From: Amycolatopsis sp. WAC 01376
Lineage (GTDB): Bacteria > Actinomycetota > Actinomycetes > Mycobacteriales > Pseudonocardiaceae
Direction of reading: 5' to 3'
Length of the DNA stretch: 64,000 nucleotides
Assembly: GCF_003947415.1 (NCBI RefSeq)
Contig: NZ_QHKL01000001.1
Span: forward strand, 1,178,001 to 1,242,000
A program made the translations under genes and the position numbers. The notes beneath the pieces were generated by a model that worked only from the letters and a program-made list of their open reading frames with translations, was not told the DNA's origin and ran no database searches. This document shows, piece by piece, positions 56,003 to 64,000 of this stretch (positions within the stretch are counted from its first letter, which is position 1; every line of letters starts with the position of its first letter).

Positions 56003-58330
56003 CTACCTCCCGCCTGTTCGCATGGCCCACGCGACTTCGCGGCCGATGGCGTAGGGATTTGCGTTTGTTTGCGCGTAGACGTTGACGACCGCGCCATTTC
56101 CGGACCCCATGCCGGACGCGGAGTGATTGGGGATTACTTGCGCACCTTTCGGCAATAGGACTTGTTCGGGTCCTCGCTCGCCTACGGTGTAGACTCCGGT
56201 CGCAGAGATCGGGCCGCCCATCGCACGAAAGGGGTTGATGCTCGCAAGGAAATTTCCGACGTCTGAGATGCGATCCTGAATCCACTGAATCGCACCCTTG
56301 ACCTTGGACACGACCCAGTCGAAAGCGTCACCGATGGCACGCCGGATGTCGGCTCCGAGATTGAAGAAGAAGCCCGTTACTCCGGACCAGATATCGAGCA
56401 CCCAGTTATAGGCGGAGCGGACTTTGTCGACCACCCAATTGAAATGATCAGACACGGTCCGGACGATCGCTCGACCGGCGGACACGATGAAATCTACGAC
56501 CGCGTTCCAAGCGTCGACGGTCCATTGTTTTACAGAATCCCAATTCGCGATGATCAACGCGACCAAACCGACGACGGCGGCGATGATCCAGCCGATCGGC
56601 CCCATAGCCATGACCCAGGCTGCGGCCATCTGCGCGCCCCGAATCAGGGACTGCACGCCGAGTGCGACCCATCCGGCAACGAGCACCGCGAAGGCGGGCA
56701 CCTGCGCGGCAAGAGAAGCGAGGGCTTCCACTTTGGACAGAACCCAGGCGCCCGCGATGGCCGCGCCCTGGATCGCTGCTTGAACGCCCAAACCGGCCCA
56801 GGCGATACCCAGTGCGACGAACGCGCCCGCCTGTACAGCGAGCGACGCGGCGCCCTGGACTTTAGAAAGGACCCATGCGGCAGCGACTTTCGCCGACTGG
56901 ATCATGCTTTGCAGCCCGAGACCGAACCACAGCGCGGACAGCGACACGAGCGCGGCCGACTGTGTGACGAGTGACGCGATCGCCTGGACTTTGGACACAG
57001 TCCACGCAGCGACGGTTTGCGCGGCGCTGATCGTTGCCTGCACGCCCATGGCGACGAGCGCGGGCAGGAACACGGCAGTGATGACCCCGGCAACGACGGT
57101 CAGCCAATCACTATTCCGCCCGACCCAGTCCACAAGGGACGTCAGAGCCGGAAGTACCGTGCTGGTCAAGATCCCTGCGGCGACACTGAACGCGGGTCCG
57201 AGGACGGTCGCGAGTACGCCCGCCACCTTCTCGATGAGCGGCACCACGTGCGCGCCGAGTACGGTCACGAGCCCGCTCGACAGTGTCCGGCCGAACGCTT
57301 CGAGTCGCGTCTGCGCGTTGTCGTGCAACGTGTTTCCAGTCGCAGCAGCAGCGCCGGACACTTGGCCCAGGCCCGCGACGGCGGTTGACGGGTCGAGCGC
57401 GTAGAGCGCGTCTTGAAGGTCTTCCGCCTGTGTCCCAAAGAGGTTCACAGCGGCCGTCGAGCGTGCTACGGGGTCGGGGATGGCGCGAAGTCGGTCTAAG
57501 GTGAGGTCGAGCGCTGCGGCAGCGACCGGTCCGCCTGCGGCGAACTTGGCCGCCATGTCCGACGCGCTCAACCCGATGGCCTTGAAGCCGTCTTCGGTGG
57601 TCTTGCTGCCATCCTTCGCGCGGATGGCGAACTCTTTCAACGCGTCGGCAACTTTGTCCGCGTCCCGCGCCCCCGCTTGAAGCCCTTGGGACAGGAGGCC
57701 GGTTGCCGTCTGTCCGTCGAGCCCAAGGGCACGGAACATGGTGCCGTACTCGTTGAGTGTTTCGAGGAAGTCGCCGGACTTGTCCACGCCGTGCTGAAAT
57801 CCGGCGGTGATGATGTCGAAGGCTTCATCCGCGTTCGCGGCAAGCCCGGTTCGGATCATCTGTCCGACGGCGCGAGTGACTCCACCTAGCTCCTGGTCGA
57901 AGATCTTGGCCGTATCACTGGCCTTCGCGCCGATCCGTTCAAGATCGGCCTGCGAGGCAGTGCCCATACCGTCGATGTTCTGCACGACACCGCGAATGGC
58001 TTCGGTGATGTCGGCCATCGATTCGCCATACCCCTTGGCGTACAACGCCCCTGCGGCAGAACCGTAGGTCTTCGCCTGCGCTCCGGTCGCACCAAGCTGC
58101 GCGTTCAGCTTGTCCGTCAACGACTCTTGCGCGAGAGCGTCAGAGATGGCGGTACCGATGCCCGCGACCGCACCGGACACGAGAGCGAACTTCGCGGCCA
58201 TGCCTGCGACTTTTCCCGCGACGTTGCCGAGTGACACCCCGAAGCCGGACACGGCCTGTTCGCCGTCGTCGAGCTTCTTGGTGAGGTCCGAGACGTCACC
58301 CAGGATCGTTACCTTGATCGGCTTAGCCAT
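56003..58330 (-). CDS. Tail tape measure protein with internal repeats
   Basis: The 775-residue protein starts with VTILGDVSDLTKKLDDGEQA, a typical tape-measure N-terminus, and continues as helices with hydrophobic segments. Residues about 430-577 contain roughly four tandem repeats of about 44 residues, each with AAWxxSKVQ followed by a hydrophobic stretch and LGxQ. The C-terminus has an AMGGPISATGVYTVGERGPE motif. At about 1.5 A per residue the protein predicts a tail near 115 nm. It starts 11 bases after the frameshift extension of the chaperone ends. Confidence 0.88.
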   Translation of the reverse strand: MAKPIKVTILGDVSDLTKKLDDGEQAVSGFGVSLGNVAGKVAGMAAKFALVSGAVAGIGTAISDALAQESLTDKLNAQLGATGAQAKTYGSAAGALYAKGYGESMADITEAIRGVVQNIDGMGTASQADLERIGAKASDTAKIFDQELGGVTRAVGQMIRTGLAANADEAFDIITAGFQHGVDKSGDFLETLNEYGTMFRALGLDGQTATGLLSQGLQAGARDADKVADALKEFAIRAKDGSKTTEDGFKAIGLSASDMAAKFAAGGPVAAAALDLTLDRLRAIPDPVARSTAAVNLFGTQAEDLQDALYALDPSTAVAGLGQVSGAAAATGNTLHDNAQTRLEAFGRTLSSGLVTVLGAHVVPLIEKVAGVLATVLGPAFSVAAGILTSTVLPALTSLVDWVGRNSDWLTVVAGVITAVFLPALVAMGVQATISAAQTVAAWTVSKVQAIASLVTQSAALVSLSALWFGLGLQSMIQSAKVAAAWVLSKVQGAASLAVQAGAFVALGIAWAGLGVQAAIQGAAIAGAWVLSKVEALASLAAQVPAFAVLVAGWVALGVQSLIRGAQMAAAWVMAMGPIGWIIAAVVGLVALIIANWDSVKQWTVDAWNAVVDFIVSAGRAIVRTVSDHFNWVVDKVRSAYNWVLDIWSGVTGFFFNLGADIRRAIGDAFDWVVSKVKGAIQWIQDRISDVGNFLASINPFRAMGGPISATGVYTVGERGPEQVLLPKGAQVIPNHSASGMGSGNGAVVNVYAQTNANPYAIGREVAWAMRTGGR

Positions 58331-58340
58331 CGGCGCCCCC

Positions 58341-58768
58341 TCACGTCATGACCGGGGTACGACGCGTCCCCGGCTCGTGTCCTCCGCCGTGTCGGCGGTT
58401 GCGGTCCTTCAGGTCTTTGTCCATTGCGGACACCAACGCGTTGAACTCCACGAGCCGCAGCGTGTGCAGGTCCGCCCACGTGACGCCGAAGTGCGCCACA
58501 AGCCGTGCTTTCGTTACTGCGCGGCGGGCACGGTAGGGTCCGGCTTCCCCGCCGGGCGCTCGACGCGGATCTTCAGGCTTCCGGCCTGCTCGATGGTGAA
58601 GGCGGGGTCTTCACGGCGCTTCACCACGAACGCCAAGGCTCGAAGGAACTTGCCCTTGCGGGAACCGGGCTTGGCCACCGACTCAATGGACGCGTCGATG
58701 ATCTCTTCTACGGTCTCGATTTCATCGATGGTCAGTTCATCGATGTCAATGGAAATGAAGTCGGACAA
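58341..58768 (-). CDS. Tail assembly chaperone, -1 frameshift product (G-GT type)
   Basis: The 0-frame runs from 58768, and after the slippery site at 58544-58550 the -1 frame runs to a TGA at 58341. The fused product would have about 142 residues. The extension reads RARRAVTKARLVAHFGVTWA, then DLHTLRLVEFNALVSAMDKD, which looks like a real protein and ends just before the tape measure, where the second chaperone part is expected. No start codon is needed for the extension. Confidence 0.72.
58514..58768 (-). CDS. Tail assembly chaperone, short form
   Basis: The 84-residue acidic protein (DFISIDIDELTIDEIETVEE, FLRALAFVVKRREDPAFTIE) lies directly upstream of the tape measure, between the head-tail genes and the tape measure. 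This is the standard position of the lambda G equivalent. Size and charge fit. It is the unshifted product of the gene described in the previous entry. Confidence 0.78.
   Translation of the reverse strand: MSDFISIDIDELTIDEIETVEEIIDASIESVAKPGSRKGKFLRALAFVVKRREDPAFTIEQAGSLKIRVERPAGKPDPTVPAAQ
58544..58550 (-). other. Probable -1 slippery site GGGGAAG
   Basis: In the 0-frame the minus strand reads GCG GGG AAG. A -1 slip re-pairs GGG exactly and gives GAA next, opening the extension frame. Sites of the form GGGGAAN are known in actinophage tail chaperones. It is 30 bases before the 0-frame stop. Confidence 0.65.
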
Positions 58769-58783
58769 CGATTCTCCAGTCTT

Positions 58784-59176
58784 CTAGGAGCCGAGAGCGC
58801 GCCGTACAAGCTGCGTGATCCGGTAGCGGAACACGCGTGTGTACTCATCTTGTTTCTTCCCGGCGGTGTCGAAAAGGAAGGGCTGCGCGCGGATGTGCCG
58901 CTTGCGCCACCCGAAATGGATAGGTCCGGCGTACGGGACCGACGAGCCGCGTCCCGCGCGAACGATGGCGCCCTTGACGCTCGCGCTCGGCTTGACCGTG
59001 CGTGCCAGTCGGCCGGAGCGATGCGGAGCCGCACGGCTCGCGGGCTGCGCGACGACATCGGCGGTGTCCTTGTGCGCCTGCGCTAGTTCCTTGCGCAGGT
59101 CGGCATCCTTGGTGCGGCGGATGGCGCTCCGCAGCTCCCGGAGCCCGTCCACCCGGACTTCGAAGTCACGTGCCAT
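58784..59176 (-). CDS. HK97 gp10-like head-tail protein
   Basis: The 130-residue protein has the gp10 family layout: FEVRVDGLRELRSAIRRTKD, then a helix ELAQAHKDTADVV, the central GRLARTVKPSASVKGAIVRA and YAGPIHFGWRKRHIRAQPFL. Proteins of this family complete the neck or the tail terminator region. I chose the ATG at 59176; the longer open frame reads into the palindrome unit. Confidence 0.82.
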   Translation of the reverse strand: MARDFEVRVDGLRELRSAIRRTKDADLRKELAQAHKDTADVVAQPASRAAPHRSGRLARTVKPSASVKGAIVRAGRGSSVPYAGPIHFGWRKRHIRAQPFLFDTAGKKQDEYTRVFRYRITQLVRRALGS

Positions 59177-59190
59177 GGGTGAAAGTCCTC

Positions 59191-59258
59191 CTTGTGGTGT
59201 GCACACCAAGCCCCCTTCGCCGGCCGCGGGGCCTTCGGGTTGTGGTGTGCACACCAAG
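59191..59258. repeat. Paired phage palindromes upstream of the gp10-like gene
   Basis: CTTGTGGTGTGCACACCAAG (59191-59210) and GTTGTGGTGTGCACACCAAG (59239-59258) flank CCCCCTTCGCCGGCCGCGGG. Both contain the exact core GGTGTGCACACC. The unit starts 15 bases upstream of the gp10-like start. Confidence 0.85.
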
Positions 59259-59268
59259 CGGGCCGGGC

Positions 59269-60267
59269 TCAGCCACCCGCCGGAGGGGTCGGAGTCGGCT
59301 CGGTGTAGACGAGCTTCAGCGCGTCGGCATTGCCGGGGTCGAGAATCCGGAACGGCAATTCCATGACGGTGATTTCATCGATGGACGCTTCCGGGGAATC
59401 GCCGGTGAACTGGATCGCCGGAGCCTCGATCACGAGTCCGCTAGGCTTCCCGTCACTGGCCTTCGTCGCGCCCGTGTAGGTGATGCGAGCGGACAGCACG
59501 GCGCCCGCAATGAATGCCTCATACAGGGCGAGCGTCGAGTCATCGAATTCTGCTTCGAAAGACCCTTCGTATGTCGGCACGGCCGCCCGAACAGGTGCCT
59601 TCTTCAGCGGATTAGCGCGGACAAATCGCCGGTCGGTCTTCAGCCCGGACTCAGCCGAGATGGTCCACTTCGTGACGTCGAGCGGCGTATACGCGGACGC
59701 GCCGGGCATCTTGACCTCAACCACGCCCGCCGTCCAGTCGTACGGGAAGGCTTCAGCCGGGTAGGCCGGGGCGAGAGGGGCCGCGCCGTGCGTCACGGTC
59801 TGAAAGTCGAACGCGACTTTGACCGCGAGCGGTGAGCCGACTTCCTGTGTCAGCTCAACGGTTGTCGCGACGCACCCGACGTGGCGGAAGGAGGTCACGC
59901 CTCCGGATGCTTTGGGGCGCACCATTTCGGCGGTGAAGCTCTTGCCGCTTCCGGTGCTCGCGGACGTGAACGTGTGCACCGTGGTCTTGCCTGCGGGCTT
60001 GCTCTCGTGCCGGTCGAAGGCGGAGGCGAACAGGGTAGCGGCCCCGGCGTCGAGTACATCGCACTCGATCTCACCTTCGCCGCCCATGTCCACGATGCGG
60101 CGGCGGTCCGCGCGGGCGGTCTGAAGACCGGTGCGGAAGCCCACGGATTCCATGAACTCGCGGGTGGTCTTCCAGCTGTCCCCCTTGCCTTCGTAGCCGT
60201 CCACAGTGGATGCGGCCGTGCCGTAGGCGGTTTCCGCGCCCAGGGCGATTGTTGCGTCTAGGGCCAC
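59269..60267 (-). CDS. Major tail tube protein
   Basis: The 332-residue protein is beta-rich, with an N-terminal GAETAYGTAASTVDGYEGKG, a central FDFQTVTHGAAPLAPAYPAE and a C-terminal FTGDSPEASIDEITVMELPF, like tail tube proteins of actinophage siphoviruses. Its position between the tail terminator and the chaperone supports the role. It ends in TPTPPAGG. Confidence 0.8.
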   Translation of the reverse strand: MALDATIALGAETAYGTAASTVDGYEGKGDSWKTTREFMESVGFRTGLQTARADRRRIVDMGGEGEIECDVLDAGAATLFASAFDRHESKPAGKTTVHTFTSASTGSGKSFTAEMVRPKASGGVTSFRHVGCVATTVELTQEVGSPLAVKVAFDFQTVTHGAAPLAPAYPAEAFPYDWTAGVVEVKMPGASAYTPLDVTKWTISAESGLKTDRRFVRANPLKKAPVRAAVPTYEGSFEAEFDDSTLALYEAFIAGAVLSARITYTGATKASDGKPSGLVIEAPAIQFTGDSPEASIDEITVMELPFRILDPGNADALKLVYTEPTPTPPAGG

Positions 60268-60279
60268 GTGGGCGCCCTC

Positions 60280-60732
60280 CTATGTGTGTATGCGTGCCCG
60301 AAGGGCGAGCGTGACGTCTGCGACGGCGGTTGAGCCGTTGCCGCCTTCGCCATTGGTCACGGCGACGCGCACGGGCCGGGCGTCCATGAGCCCGGACACG
60401 CGGTGCGGGTGGAAGTCGTCCAGGACGGCCCGCTCGATGTCGGCACGTAGCTCGTAAGCTGCGGTCTCAGCTCGGACCGGGTCGCCGGGCACCGTCGCCC
60501 ATGCCCTGATGGTCAGTTCGGCGGAGATGTTCGACGGCTTCCGTCGTCCGGCCGCGAGTGCTACGGGCTCTATTTCCGGTTCCACGGTGTCGGTGAACCA
60601 GACGGAGCGGCTTCGTGCGTCGGCGGGTTCGGCGTAGGAGACCTGGACCCCGCTACCGGCGAACCGGGCCTTGAGCGCTTCGTACAGGGCGAGCTTGGCG
60701 GCAAGGATCACGTACACGGGCGTCACCCCCAC
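60280..60732 (-). CDS. Tail terminator-like protein
   Basis: The 150-residue protein has an N-terminal KLALYEALKARFAGSGVQVS, a common tail-terminator opening, and a beta region (SAELTIRAWATVPGDPVRAE). The location between the head-tail connector and the tail tube fits. It overlaps the connector gene by ten bases. Confidence 0.7.
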   Translation of the reverse strand: MGVTPVYVILAAKLALYEALKARFAGSGVQVSYAEPADARSRSVWFTDTVEPEIEPVALAAGRRKPSNISAELTIRAWATVPGDPVRAETAAYELRADIERAVLDDFHPHRVSGLMDARPVRVAVTNGEGGNGSTAVADVTLALRARIHT

Positions 60733-61088
60733 GGGGGCCGGGTGCGGTAGCGGTTCAGGACCGCGTTCACCTCCGGCAGGGACGTCGGGCGCCAGTCACC
60801 CCCGGCTTGCGCAAGGGACACCTGCCCGAACTCTGAGTTGATGGACAGGGCGCGGTCCGGCATCCGGGAGTGGAGATCCACGGCCCACTGTCGCGCGATG
60901 GTCCGCACGGCCCACCTGATGGCCGTAGGCGGGCGCTCCGGCCACGCCTGGCCCGTGTACCCCTCGACCGTCTCCACGGCGTAGGAGAGGGCCTCCGACA
61001 GGTCCGCGTCGGTGAACAAGTCGGTATCGGCAAGCCCGTCCAGCCGCCGCAGCTCCGGCAGGGTCGCGTACTGGTCAAGAGCAGCCAC
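60723..61088 (-). CDS. Head-tail connector protein (gp6-like)
   Basis: The 121-residue helical protein starts at GTG with GGAGGT upstream. It contains DADLSEALSYAVETVEGYTG and RPPTAIRWAVRTIARQWAVD, like gp6/YqbG connectors that join the portal to the tail. It lies between the capsid and tail-terminator genes. The frame is open upstream through the palindrome unit, which is not likely to be translated. Confidence 0.75.
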   Translation of the reverse strand: MAALDQYATLPELRRLDGLADTDLFTDADLSEALSYAVETVEGYTGQAWPERPPTAIRWAVRTIARQWAVDLHSRMPDRALSINSEFGQVSLAQAGGDWRPTSLPEVNAVLNRYRTRPPWG

Positions 61089-61102
61089 ACGGCACCTCCG
61101 TT

Positions 61103-61170
61103 CTTGTGGTGTGCACCCCAAGGCACGCCCGCGGCCGGCGAGAGTGCGACGTGTGGTGCGCACTCCAACC
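61103..61170. repeat. Paired phage palindromes upstream of the connector gene
   Basis: CTTGTGGTGTGCACCCCAAG (61103-61122) and CGTGTGGTGCGCACTCCAAC (from 61150) flank CACGCCCGCGGCCGGCGAGA. They lie 15 bases upstream of the connector start. Confidence 0.75.
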
Positions 61171-61199
61171 GGCCGGGGCATTACCGCAGGTGGGACGGA

Positions 61200-62954
61200 T
61201 CAGGCACCCGCGCCCGGAGCGGGCAGGGTGAGCAGCGCGGAGCCGGTCGCGTCGAGCAACGAGCCCCCGGCGCGCTGAACGAACTTGAACGAGACCAGGT
61301 CCTCAACGAACTTGGCTTCAGTGCTGCGGGCAACCCGCAGCGGCCCGGCAAACCGGGTCATGAAGCCACTCAGGTCCGACAGGACAACCTTGGTGTTGTC
61401 GTTGTCGAAACCGGCGTCCCGCAGGACCGGGCGGCCCATGAGCGTGAGGGCGGTACCGTCCGCGACGCTCTTCAGGAGGTACTGACCGTTGCCGTCCTTG
61501 AGCTTGCGCAGACGCGCGATGGACTTACGGCCCATGAGCCACGAAGCGCGGTTCGCGGCTGCGGTCGGCAGCTCATAGAAAAGATCGATGACGAAATCGG
61601 CCGCGTCGGCTTCCTTGGTGAGCTTGGCCGGGGTCTCCTTGATCACGATCCCGGCGAGCAGCGCCGCGAGGAAATCCCTGCCCATCTGGTCGGCGAGGTT
61701 CGGCCCGGCGTCGGCCGCCAGGAACCCGACCAGGTCCACCACGTCGTCCTGAACCAACTCGGCCGACAGGTGGCTGACATAGCCGTACTTCTCCGGGACG
61801 TTGCTCACCGTGTCGGTGGACGGGTAGTTCTCCGGCAGCGCTTCGGCTTCCTTGGTCTTGGTCTCCGGCCGCTTCGGCGTGACGCGGGGGAAGGTCAGCT
61901 TCTCGCCCGTACCGGTAGTGACGGAGCGAGCACCACCGACGATGACGTTGGACCGCTCCGCGATGATCTCGATGAGCTGCGTGTACAGCGTGTCCGAAGG
62001 CGTGGCCTTGCCCGCCTGCTTGTTCGCCGCGTCCACGCCCACACCCATGACCGCGCGGAACTCGGCCGTCTCGCCGACATTCAGGGCACGAAGCGAAGCA
62101 CCGTCCTTCGCGCGGAGGTCGGGGGCCTGCGGCTGCGGGGCGCCCTGCGCGAGCAGCCCCACGGCGAGGCTGCGGGCTTCTTCGGTGCGCTGCGCGGCCT
62201 GCTCCCGCGCTTCGGCGGTCTTGGCGTTGGTGAACAGGTCGGCGAAACGGGTGTCCAGCCGGTCGAGCAACTCCAGAATGCGGGCGCTCGTGTCGGCGGC
62301 GCCGTCCGCGTCGGCTGCGGTGAGGGCGTGCTCTGCGCGGGCGCGCTCTTCGGCGGTGTCCTGAAGCTCAGTGGTCAAGGTGGTGGGGCTCCCCTTCGGT
62401 ATGGCTGCGGCCGTGACGGGCCGCGCGCCGGATGCCTGTGCGCTGCGGGCCTCATGAAGGGCGCGCAGGGCTGCGGTGGTGTCGGGGTAGGCCGGGTTCA
62501 AGACCGGGCCCAGCTCCACGACGTTGATACGGCGAAGCGTCCGGATGACTTCGCCGTCCGGTGTGTCTGTCCATTCCTGATCGGAACGTGCGTCCGGAAG
62601 CGAGAACGTGAACGAGGACCCGCGCAGGACACCGCGCCGGATCAGTTCGGCGACGTCGCGGGCGGTGCTGGTGTCCGGTAGGTCGATCTCGTACCAACCT
62701 CCGGTGTCGTCCTCACCGACCCGCAGACCCGCGCCCGACCGGGCAAGCGGGGCATCCGCGTTGTGGTTGAACGTGGCCACCAGGTCGTTGTGTGCCAACG
62801 ATTCGCTGCCCGCGCCGTGCTCGATGCGCTCCCGGAACCCACCAAGGTCATGGGACAGCGCGCCGAAAACGTAGGCGTAGCCTCGAATAGTGGTGTTCTC
62901 GCCTTCGGTCCGCAGCTCGACCGTGCGCGCGTAGTCGCGCCGCTCAGTGGTCAA
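61200..62954 (-). CDS. Fused HK97-type prohead protease and major capsid protein
   Basis: The 584-residue protein has a prohead protease domain at residues about 10-165 (VATFNHNADAPLARS with H64; VLRGSSFTF with the serine pair 113-114; NVVELGPVLNPAY). A charged helical delta-like segment covers about 190-260 (AEERARAEHALTAADADGAA), and an HK97 capsid domain occupies about 285-584. Most HK97-type phages encode the two as separate genes. The fusion implies cis or early cleavage during assembly. It overlaps the portal gene by 11 bases. Confidence 0.87.
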   Translation of the reverse strand: MTTERRDYARTVELRTEGENTTIRGYAYVFGALSHDLGGFRERIEHGAGSESLAHNDLVATFNHNADAPLARSGAGLRVGEDDTGGWYEIDLPDTSTARDVAELIRRGVLRGSSFTFSLPDARSDQEWTDTPDGEVIRTLRRINVVELGPVLNPAYPDTTAALRALHEARSAQASGARPVTAAAIPKGSPTTLTTELQDTAEERARAEHALTAADADGAADTSARILELLDRLDTRFADLFTNAKTAEAREQAAQRTEEARSLAVGLLAQGAPQPQAPDLRAKDGASLRALNVGETAEFRAVMGVGVDAANKQAGKATPSDTLYTQLIEIIAERSNVIVGGARSVTTGTGEKLTFPRVTPKRPETKTKEAEALPENYPSTDTVSNVPEKYGYVSHLSAELVQDDVVDLVGFLAADAGPNLADQMGRDFLAALLAGIVIKETPAKLTKEADAADFVIDLFYELPTAAANRASWLMGRKSIARLRKLKDGNGQYLLKSVADGTALTLMGRPVLRDAGFDNDNTKVVLSDLSGFMTRFAGPLRVARSTEAKFVEDLVSFKFVQRAGGSLLDATGSALLTLPAPGAGA

Positions 62955-64000
62955 CGGGTGCGGTCTCCTTGGGCTTGTCGGCCGACTCGTCGTCGGTCTC
63001 GTCCGCGTCGGTCGCGGGGTCCTCCCCGGTCTCGTCGGCGGTGCCGTCCGGCTCGTCGTCCGGTTCGTTCGTGCTCTTCCCGGCGGACAGCGACAATGGG
63101 CCGTCCGGGGTGAGCAATGCGAGGTTCAGCGGGAGTTGAAAGTAGTCGCCGTACTCGGTGTCCGGCGGAAGATCTTCGAGCGCTCGCACTTCGTTGCGGG
63201 TGTAGATGCCGGACGCGAGACCAACACGGTAGGTGTCCATGCGGTCTTTGATGGCGCCGCGCTGGATGGCGTCGAGACTCAAGCGGACAAACGCTTTCGG
63301 GTCGCCCGTGTCGGCGACGAGCAGCGCGGTTAACGCCTCTTCGATCCGCTCGACCCATGGCCGGGTGGAGTACTGCGCAAAGCTCGTGTTCTGCTCCGAC
63401 AGGCCAGAACCCCATGACGTCGAGTTGGTGGCGTCCGCGATGAGATGCGGCGGAACACCGAAAAGCCTTGCCACGTCGGGAACCTGGAACTGACGTGTTT
63501 CCAAGAACTGTGCTTCGTCCGGGCTGATCGTTACTTTCTGGAACGTCGCGCCCTCGGTCAGGATCGCGAGACCGTGCCGGTTTCCCCTGCCACGATGGAT
63601 ATTGCGCCACGTCTGCCGGGCGGCCTTCAGCCCCTCCGGCGACATCGGGCCGGGGACGTTGACCACGGCGCCGGGAAGCGCGCCATCCCTGAAAAAGTCG
63701 CCGCTGTATTCCAGTGCCGACAACGCGGAACCGATGGTGAGCGCTGCGGCCTTGAGTGGTGAGACTCCTCGCAGGTCTCCGGCGAGCGGAAGCCCTTGCA
63801 AGTGAAGGACGTCCTTCGGGTCGAGTGCTCCGACGACGTCCGCCGGTTCCTCTTCGCCTGCGACAGAGAGTTGGTACACCAGGCGTTTGCGGCCGGAACG
63901 GGTCGCGACGTAGCGCGGCTCCACCATGGACGCGGGGATGACGTCGAGTGCGACCACTCGGCCACCCGAACGAGAGACCAGGATGTAGGCGTTGCCTTCA
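62944..64000 (-). CDS. Portal protein, 5' end beyond the window
   Basis: The frame is open through the right edge, so only the C-terminal part of about 351 residues is visible. It is an HK97-family portal: VSPLKAAALTIGSALSALEY, FQVPDVARLFGVPPHLIADA, STRPWVERIEEALTALLVAD and MDTYRVGLASGIYTRNEVRA. An acidic Asp/Glu-rich tail (DDEPDGTADETGEDPATDAD) follows. The portal is the DNA entry vertex of the head. The terminase genes should follow beyond the window. Confidence 0.9.
   Translation of the reverse strand, partial: EGNAYILVSRSGGRVVALDVIPASMVEPRYVATRSGRKRLVYQLSVAGEEEPADVVGALDPKDVLHLQGLPLAGDLRGVSPLKAAALTIGSALSALEYSGDFFRDGALPGAVVNVPGPMSPEGLKAARQTWRNIHRGRGNRHGLAILTEGATFQKVTISPDEAQFLETRQFQVPDVARLFGVPPHLIADATNSTSWGSGLSEQNTSFAQYSTRPWVERIEEALTALLVADTGDPKAFVRLSLDAIQRGAIKDRMDTYRVGLASGIYTRNEVRALEDLPPDTEYGDYFQLPLNLALLTPDGPLSLSAGKSTNEPDDEPDGTADETGEDPATDADETDDESADKPKETAPVDH

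Noticed and set aside
31572..64000. Integrase, excisionase or terminase genes within the window
   Set aside because: I read the leftward and rightward genes for tyrosine or serine recombinases and for terminase ATPase motifs and found none. They must lie beyond the right edge, or the element has lost them.

Overview
The window is high-GC actinobacterial DNA with a sharp change of character near 31.4 kb. The left part looks like a chromosome of the family Pseudonocardiaceae, probably Amycolatopsis. I infer this from F420-linked enzymes, DHA2 exporters, LacI/TetR/MarR regulators, GTG/TTG starts, ATGA-coupled operons and short palindromic repeats at gene ends. The genus is an inference, not a database result.

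Chromosomal part, 1 to about 31.35 kb. A cytoplasmic molybdopterin oxidoreductase and a GH76 glycosidase are divergent. An aminoglycoside 2'-N-acetyltransferase and a LacI-type effector domain that lacks its DNA-binding domain follow. A full LacI regulator is divergent from a six-gene sugar operon (lipoprotein, permease, ATPase, PfkB kinase, P-loop kinase, SDR; FrcBCA-like), with a perfect 24-bp operator between them. Next come a VOC protein, two DedA proteins, a MarR/DHA2 exporter pair, a TetR/DHA2 exporter pair with two palindromic operators, a GlcD-type FAD oxidase, nagA with a DasR-type site, an ECF sigma factor, a five-gene Baeyer-Villiger monooxygenase cluster, an aldo/keto reductase, an F420 oxidoreductase and class II fructose-bisphosphate aldolase. 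Three families of palindromic repeats sit mostly at 3' ends of genes. One copy lies in frame inside the PfkB kinase gene.

Boundary and cargo, 31.35 to 36.45 kb. Here are a small hypothetical gene, an Imm1 immunity protein, a WXG100-like protein fused to an SCP1.201/DddA-like deaminase, an XRE-TPR regulator, and a plus-strand run of five small genes of visibly lower GC. No integrase or tRNA is visible.

Prophage, about 36.4 kb to beyond 64 kb, almost all on the minus strand. Reading from the early end at the left towards the late end at the right: lipoprotein, Lsr2-like protein, sigma factor, two HNH/endonuclease VII proteins, DNA polymerase I, primase-helicase, phiC31 gp3-like recombination directionality factor, RecB-like nuclease, SprT-like protease, holin candidate, dNMP kinase, endolysin, tail proteins, tape measure, a tail assembly chaperone with a probable -1 frameshift, head-tail proteins, a fused prohead protease-capsid protein, and a portal cut by the window end. 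The architecture is that of a siphovirus. Terminase and integrase must lie outside the window. A phage-specific palindrome with core GGTGTGCACACC, often paired around a GC-rich spacer, recurs at about ten loci, usually just upstream of genes and in three cases in frame inside genes.
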